Shown here: positions 6,404 through 10,692 of the stretch, one piece after another
Position numbering within the stretch: the first letter of the stretch is position 1
Layout of the letters: every line of letters starts with the position of its first letter
DNA from: Candidatus Cloacimonadota bacterium
Lineage (GTDB): Bacteria; Cloacimonadota; Cloacimonadia; Cloacimonadales; TCS61
Length of the DNA stretch: 10,692 nt
Direction of reading: 5' to 3'
Assembly (NCBI GenBank): GCA_027858325.1
Contig: JAQICU010000098.1
Location: forward strand, 1-10,692
Position numbers and translations under genes: made by a program
The notes under the pieces: model-generated
The model's database searches: none
The model's input: only the letters and a program-made list of their open reading frames with translations
What the model was told of the DNA's origin: nothing

Positions 6404-6969
6404 AAAAACATATACCAAATTCATTAACCCTTATTAGAGTATTGTTGGTTCCGATTTTCTTTTGGTTTGTATATTATTCACAAGCTCCTTACAATTATCT
6501 ACTGGCTACATTTATCTTTATCATTGCCAGTATCACCGATATTTTTGATGGTTTGCTTGCTCGCAGGTTTAGTGTTGTTACAAATTTTGGAAAGATCATG
6601 GACCCACTTGCCGATAAATTGTTAACCTTATTGGCACTGTATGCTTTAGTTTCCGACCCTATGAATATGATGAGCATCTATGTGTTTTATATAATTCTGT
6701 TTAGAGAAATAATTATAACATTATTAAGACAATATTATACAAGAAAGAAAATCTATATTCCGGCAAATGTCTGGGGAAAAGTAAAAACAACCTTCCAGTT
6801 AACAGGAATCATTTCGGCATTGGTCTATTATTCTCTGTTATATCCATTCATCCCAACATATCACTCAAAATTTCAGTTTGGGTTCAGCATATTTTTCTGG
6901 ATTGTTGCTGGTATAACTGTACTTTCCGGAATAACTTATTTCTCTCCAAGTGAGCGTAAGGGCAAATAG
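6400..6969 (+). CDS. pgsA: CDP-diacylglycerol-glycerol-3-phosphate 3-phosphatidyltransferase
   Basis: This 189-residue integral membrane protein makes phosphatidylglycerol phosphate from CDP-diacylglycerol and glycerol 3-phosphate, the committed step toward phosphatidylglycerol and cardiolipin. The CDP-alcohol phosphotransferase signature is complete: D-G-x2-A-R-x8-G-x3-D-x3-D, read from DGLLARR through FGKIMDPLAD (about 50-72). The start MKKHIPNSLTLIRVLLVPIF is typical of PgsA, as is the NVWGKVKTTFQ segment after the third hydrophobic stretch. Several transmembrane helices follow. Length and start are normal; the ATG overlaps the ftsX stop by four bases, with only a weak AGGA 11 nt upstream, so translation is probably coupled. 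Another CDP-alcohol transferase such as phosphatidylserine synthase is less likely given the N-terminus. Confidence 0.93.
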   Translation: MKKHIPNSLTLIRVLLVPIFFWFVYYSQAPYNYLLATFIFIIASITDIFDGLLARRFSVVTNFGKIMDPLADKLLTLLALYALVSDPMNMMSIYVFYIILFREIIITLLRQYYTRKKIYIPANVWGKVKTTFQLTGIISALVYYSLLYPFIPTYHSKFQFGFSIFFWIVAGITVLSGITYFSPSERKGK

Positions 6970-8030
6970 TGAAAACAATGACCAAAAAAATGGTAATCTT
7001 AGGAGTCATTCTGCTTCTTATTCTAGGTTGTTCCCAAAAAGATAATATTCATAAAACTAATAGCAAGAGAGTCGATCCTCATAAACCGATGTCCTGGGGG
7101 CATAAACAAACGGTATATGTTTTTGCCGATGATAATGTATGGAAATATGCAAAAGTTCATTTATTGAAAACGCTGGAAAGAGTAAGTTTTACAACAGAGA
7201 ATGAGAAAGTGTTCGTCGTAAAAAGAGCTCCCATTGATAACATGGATAATTTTTATAAATTTAATAATCTAATATTTTTCTGTGACTTGGAATCAAATGA
7301 CAAAGTTTCAACTTACATAAAAGAGATCATGGGTTCTAAAGTGGAAGCGGAGGTAAAAGAGAACATGATTGGAATGTACACAAAAGAAAATGTGTGGGCA
7401 AATGATCAGTTCGTCCTTTTTGTTTTAGGAGACAATGAACCCAATCTATTGAAGTTTAACATCCTGCAATCACATAATATCTTTGATCTATTCAATGAAA
7501 AATTATTTGATAGGATCAGTGGACAGATATACAAAACAGCAGTTTATTCTGATGACAGATTCGCTTCATTCCCGTGGTCATTGAAACTTCCAAAAAATTA
7601 TCTGCTTTACAAAAATGATATAGCTAATAATTTTATTTCGTTCATAGCCCGGTTAAGAAATAAGCCGGATAGATATATTTCCGTGTATTATCAGAAAATT
7701 ACTAAAATAGAATTTGACAAAGATTGGCTGAGAGAGACTCGAAAGAGTATCAGCTGGAAATATTACGATGAAGATGAGTTCTTTGATAGAGATGTGAGAA
7801 TGGAGAAATACGAACTTGACGAACATCAGGGTTGGCGTCTGTCTGGTAGATGGCAGAATAAAAAACATTCTGTCGGAGGTGCTTTCCAAAGCTTTGCTTT
7901 TTATGATGAAGCAAATGGGCTGGCTTATCTTGTAGATAATTCGGTATATTATCCCGACGGGGAAAAGCTGGAAGCTCTCTATGAATTGGAAATTATCAGT
8001 AAAACATTAAAAACTAAAAAAGCAGATTAG
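6969..8030 (+). CDS. DUF4837-like lipoprotein
   Basis: This 353-residue protein begins with a lipoprotein signal: basic MKTMTKK, a hydrophobic stretch, and a lipobox LILGC with the acylated Cys at 21. The mature part resembles the DUF4837 family, whose function is unknown: an early strand TVYVFADDNVWKYAK, a central ENVWANDQFVLFVLGDN (about 140-155), then the C-terminal domain with RYISVYYQ, a tryptophan-rich middle and GGAFQSFAFYDEANGLAYLVDNSVYYP (303-329). The call rests on remembered family patterns. It has no cysteine pairs, transmembrane segment or enzyme motif that I recognise. The GTG at 6969 is chosen over the ATG at 6978 because AAGGG lies 6 nt ahead of it. That GTG shares one base with the pgsA TAG. 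It is followed by a barrel-like protein and a second lipoprotein, so an envelope role is likely. Confidence 0.72.
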   Translation: MKTMTKKMVILGVILLLILGCSQKDNIHKTNSKRVDPHKPMSWGHKQTVYVFADDNVWKYAKVHLLKTLERVSFTTENEKVFVVKRAPIDNMDNFYKFNNLIFFCDLESNDKVSTYIKEIMGSKVEAEVKENMIGMYTKENVWANDQFVLFVLGDNEPNLLKFNILQSHNIFDLFNEKLFDRISGQIYKTAVYSDDRFASFPWSLKLPKNYLLYKNDIANNFISFIARLRNKPDRYISVYYQKITKIEFDKDWLRETRKSISWKYYDEDEFFDRDVRMEKYELDEHQGWRLSGRWQNKKHSVGGAFQSFAFYDEANGLAYLVDNSVYYPDGEKLEALYELEIISKTLKTKKAD

Positions 8031-8032
8031 TT

Positions 8033-8038
8033 AAGGAG
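8033..8038 (+). promoter_or_regulatory. Strong ribosome binding site of the beta-barrel gene
   Basis: AAGGAG, 6 nt ahead of the ATG at 8045. It is the best Shine-Dalgarno match in the window and suggests higher translation of this outer-membrane candidate than of the overlapping genes before it. Confidence 0.7.
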
Positions 8039-8044
8039 ATCGAA

Positions 8045-8773
8045 ATGAGAAAAATAAGTATCTTATTCATCCTTTTAATAATTTCAATAAGCAGCTTTGC
8101 ATTTGAACTTAACACATTAATAGATACGCCAACTGCCGGTATCCTGCAGCAAGGAGAAGCAGAAATAACTGCGAAGATCTACAAAGATAATGGTTTGTTG
8201 ATCGGAACAAAAGTTGGACTTTTCCCTCGTTTTATGTTCGGTGTTAATTACGGTGCTGAACAAATAGTCGGCAATGAAGACCCTCAATGGCACGACAGAG
8301 TTGAATTCAATGCAAAGATACGGCTTCTTGATGAAAATAATCAGCTTCCTGCTATCGCCCTGGGTTACGATTCTCAAGGTCATGGTAACTATAACGATCA
8401 TCGATACGACATAAAATCCAAAGGTGTGTATCTTACCGCCAGTAAAAATTTCTTCCTTTTTGGAAATATTGGTGTTCACGGTGGGATCAATTATAGCATG
8501 GAGACCGAAGATAAAGATGATGAGCCAAATTTGTTCATCGGTTTTGATAAAACAATTGGTGATATGGTAGTATTATTAGCAGAATATGATTCAGGATGGA
8601 ATGATAATGATGCTGAAGTAATGAAAGGTAGAGGCTTTTTTAATGCTTCGGTGGATCTACATTTCACAGAAGCACTTGTTCTTAAAGTATCGTTTTATGA
8701 TTTGCTCCTGAATCACCCGGACACACAAGGATGCGATAGATCGATCACACTAATCTACAATATGACATTTTAA
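8045..8773 (+). CDS. Secreted beta-barrel candidate, YjbH-like outer membrane protein
   Basis: This 242-residue protein has a signal peptide (basic start, hydrophobic core, likely cleavage after SSFA near residue 19). The mature part alternates short strands and turns (LIGTKVGLFPRFMFGVNYG, FLFGNIGVHGGINYS, SVDLHFTEALVLKVSFYDLL) and ends in phenylalanine, as outer-membrane barrels often do. The beginning, LIDTPTAGILQQGEAEI, resembles the start of the YjbH group of outer-membrane proteins, which have been tied to exopolysaccharide secretion in enterobacteria. E. coli YjbH is far longer, so this would be only a short barrel-type relative, and the similarity is by eye. The strand pattern suggests roughly ten to twelve strands, not a firm count. 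It follows the DUF4837-like gene by 14 nt with an excellent ribosome binding site, and the TPR lipoprotein starts 5 nt after its stop. Confidence 0.6.
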   Translation: MRKISILFILLIISISSFAFELNTLIDTPTAGILQQGEAEITAKIYKDNGLLIGTKVGLFPRFMFGVNYGAEQIVGNEDPQWHDRVEFNAKIRLLDENNQLPAIALGYDSQGHGNYNDHRYDIKSKGVYLTASKNFFLFGNIGVHGGINYSMETEDKDDEPNLFIGFDKTIGDMVVLLAEYDSGWNDNDAEVMKGRGFFNASVDLHFTEALVLKVSFYDLLLNHPDTQGCDRSITLIYNMTF

Positions 8774-8778
8774 GTTTC

Positions 8779-10656
8779 ATGAAGATTTTTTATACACTTC
8801 TGCTCATCACGATACTCTTTACTGGATGTGCAGTTAATAGAAACATAACTCCTGAGCCGAATTTTGTCGCTGAAAACTACTTTCTTTTCGGACAGGCGGC
8901 AATGCAGCAAAACGATTTTGAAAATGCAATCAAATTATACCACAAAGCAGTTGAAGCTGATTCCAATAATGTTTATCTCAAAGAAACACTTATTCAATCT
9001 TTAGCATTAAAAGCTTATTTTGATAAATCTGCAAATTCCGATGTTATAGAGATTGGAAAAACATTCTGTGAGGGTAATGTAAAATCGGAGAAGATCTATA
9101 CTATTATGGCTGAATCTTACCGTATTGAACAGCAAAATGAAAGGGCAAAAGAATGTTATAAAAAAGCAATCAAGATAAAACCAACTATGCGGAATCTTAC
9201 TGCCTATTATTTCTTCCAACAAAACACCAAACCGCCTGCAGATATCAAACTCCTGAGAAAAGCAATAAAACTTCCCTGGGATGAAGAACAAATTGTTTTA
9301 TCAATTGCTGAATTATACAACGAAATTAATCCTGAGAAAAGCCTTGAAATTCTTAGGCAAGCTTATAAAAAATGGAGTGATGAAGTAAGTTTGACGCCAC
9401 TGCTCAATGCTTATGAAAAACTTGGGTTACAAGATAAAGTTTTAGAGTTGATCCAGCAGCACTTAGATAATGACAGATTGCTTTCTGACCAAATAAAGAC
9501 CTATCTTATCGGAAGATATTTTGCGTTAGAAATGTATGATGAAATATTAGAAAATAAAGGTCTGTGTTTTGAGGTTGGAACTCATGATATATTAAAATAC
9601 CTCTTCTTCTCAGCAATTAGAAAAAATGATATTAATACCGGAATCAGGGCAGGACATACTATTGAGGAATCCGGAGAATTATCAGAAGAATTTGCTTCAT
9701 CTTTCTATACTTATTTTGCTGATCTTTTCCTATCTGCAAATAATATTACAGAAGCAGCAAATTACCTTATAAAAGCCGATGATATTAACACCATCCACAG
9801 TTACATTTTCGAGATTGATCTTTCCAAGAATACTGAACGAAAAGAAAAAATATATAAACTCTTATTACAATATTTGAATATCACTGAAGATAAGGCCAAA
9901 GCAAATTATCTGTTGGGTATTTTTCATACTGAATTTGAAGAAAAGGAAATTGCGCTCGAATATCTTGATAAACTCCCCGCTAGTTTTATTATCGAAAATG
10001 AACTCAACCTGATGGTGGCACTTGCTTATATCCAAAATGCCTTGGACATCCCTAAAGCAAGATCACTCCTGACTGAAATTGAAGGGTTAAAAATATCACC
10101 GAATGAACTAATTGCCAGCCTGTTGTTTGGCACCGAACACGATTCGATTGCTTATTCCATCCTGAAAGAAGAGATCAGGGTAAATCCCAAACCTGATGCT
10201 TCTACTTTTACTTCCTGCTCAATTCTTGGTGAAATGTACGATACCCCCGACAGCCTGCTTATTATGATGGAAAAAGGAGTTGCGCTCTATCCAGTAAATT
10301 CCGATCTGCTTAATGCTACCGGTTATTTTATTGCCAAATACGAATTTCAAGAAAAATATGCTGAAGCTGCAGTATATTTGGAAAAAGCTGTATCCCTGCA
10401 ACCGGAAAGTGAAATGATCTGGGACAGCTTGGCCTGGCTCTATTTTAAGCAGGAGAAGTATAAAAAGGCATTGGATGCAATGAAAGTTCCCTTATCAAAA
10501 GAGATAAATCATAGCGAAATTGCTTATCATATAGGTGAGATATATCTTAAATTAAATAAACAGAAAAAAGCCAAATATTATTTTAATTTAGCAATTGAGT
10601 TGGACAATGAAAAACAATCTGTTCAGCTTTCCAAAGAAATATTAGGTGAGAATTGA
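8779..10656 (+). CDS. Large tetratricopeptide-repeat lipoprotein
   Basis: This 625-residue protein starts with a lipoprotein signal ending in LFTGC, so Cys17 would be lipidated and the rest held in the periplasm or at a membrane. Clear TPR units are visible at about 31-64 (AENYFLFGQAAMQQNDFENA then IKLYHKAVEADSNN), 98-132, 544-577 and 578-611, and a preceding half-unit near 528-543. The middle (about 140-520) is helical and repetitive, with looser TPR-like spacing that may be diverged repeats. TPR proteins are interaction scaffolds; no enzymatic motif is apparent and the partner is unknown. Given the neighbours, the DUF4837-like lipoprotein and the barrel candidate are reasonable partners, but this is inference. 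The ATG is only 5 nt after the barrel stop and has no Shine-Dalgarno, which suggests translation by reinitiation or coupling. Codon use is like its neighbours. Confidence 0.85.
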   Translation: MKIFYTLLLITILFTGCAVNRNITPEPNFVAENYFLFGQAAMQQNDFENAIKLYHKAVEADSNNVYLKETLIQSLALKAYFDKSANSDVIEIGKTFCEGNVKSEKIYTIMAESYRIEQQNERAKECYKKAIKIKPTMRNLTAYYFFQQNTKPPADIKLLRKAIKLPWDEEQIVLSIAELYNEINPEKSLEILRQAYKKWSDEVSLTPLLNAYEKLGLQDKVLELIQQHLDNDRLLSDQIKTYLIGRYFALEMYDEILENKGLCFEVGTHDILKYLFFSAIRKNDINTGIRAGHTIEESGELSEEFASSFYTYFADLFLSANNITEAANYLIKADDINTIHSYIFEIDLSKNTERKEKIYKLLLQYLNITEDKAKANYLLGIFHTEFEEKEIALEYLDKLPASFIIENELNLMVALAYIQNALDIPKARSLLTEIEGLKISPNELIASLLFGTEHDSIAYSILKEEIRVNPKPDASTFTSCSILGEMYDTPDSLLIMMEKGVALYPVNSDLLNATGYFIAKYEFQEKYAEAAVYLEKAVSLQPESEMIWDSLAWLYFKQEKYKKALDAMKVPLSKEINHSEIAYHIGEIYLKLNKQKKAKYYFNLAIELDNEKQSVQLSKEILGEN

Positions 10657-10692
10657 GGAAGAGACTAAAGAGAAAGATACAAAGAGACAGAG
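10657..10692 (+). other. Purine-rich tail after the TPR gene
   Basis: The last 36 bases are almost all A and G, with GAGAC at 10661-10665 and 10684-10688 and further AAAGAGA-like units. This could be the beginning of an intergenic repeat, or the start of a next gene with a TTG overlapping the TPR stop; the window ends before either can be judged. Confidence 0.35.

Noticed and set aside
8117..8479. 120-codon open frame antisense to the barrel candidate
   Set aside because: The plus-strand gene has a signal peptide and a perfect ribosome binding site; the antisense frame has neither and reads as a shadow.
1..10692. CRISPR arrays, tRNA, rRNA, insertion sequences and phage genes
   Set aside because: No regularly spaced repeats, tRNA cloverleaf, rRNA-like stretch, transposase or phage protein was seen by eye on either strand; a computed scan was not possible here.

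Overview
This AT-rich window of ordinary, tightly packed chromosomal genes comes from a Gram-negative-type bacterium. There are two lipoproteins with lipoboxes, a probable outer-membrane beta-barrel with a signal peptide, and an FtsEX pair. The lipoprotein that looks like DUF4837, a family I associate with Bacteroidota and relatives, together with the low GC and Lys/Ile/Asn-rich proteins, suggests the FCB group, perhaps something like Cloacimonadota. That assignment is an inference. I see no rRNA, tRNA, CRISPR array, insertion sequence or phage gene.

Left part (1-1634, minus strand): the first 40 codons of a thioredoxin-reductase-like flavoprotein (cut by the window edge), rlmH (23S rRNA methyltransferase) and a phosphate butyryl/acetyltransferase (ptb-like). 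All three read leftward from the intergenic region 1635-1807, which also carries a plausible promoter for the rightward genes.

Middle part (1808-3887, plus strand): a membrane-anchored M23 (LytM) peptidoglycan hydrolase with all zinc ligands, then xseB and a short-chain polyprenyl diphosphate synthase (ispA). xseB and ispA overlap by ATGA. A perfect 12-bp inverted repeat at 3908-3932 probably ends this transcript.

Right part (3953-10656, plus strand): dut, a TrmN6-like tRNA methyltransferase, a strongly degenerate FtsE-like ATPase, an FtsX-like permease, pgsA, a DUF4837-like lipoprotein, a YjbH-like beta-barrel candidate and a large TPR lipoprotein. From trmN6 to the DUF4837 gene every junction overlaps (8, 4, 4 and 1 nt), which points to one translationally coupled transcript. 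The content is housekeeping (nucleotide hygiene, tRNA modification, phospholipid synthesis) followed by envelope genes.

The observation most worth a second look is the FtsE-like protein. It has the ABC fold layout, but Walker A lysine, Q-loop glutamine, signature glycines, Walker B glutamate and H-loop histidine are all replaced, while its FtsX partner looks intact and the frame is open. A LytM hydrolase of the general kind controlled by FtsEX is encoded about 2.3 kb upstream. The second is the terminal trio of lipoprotein, barrel and TPR lipoprotein, which may be an uncharacterised envelope module.
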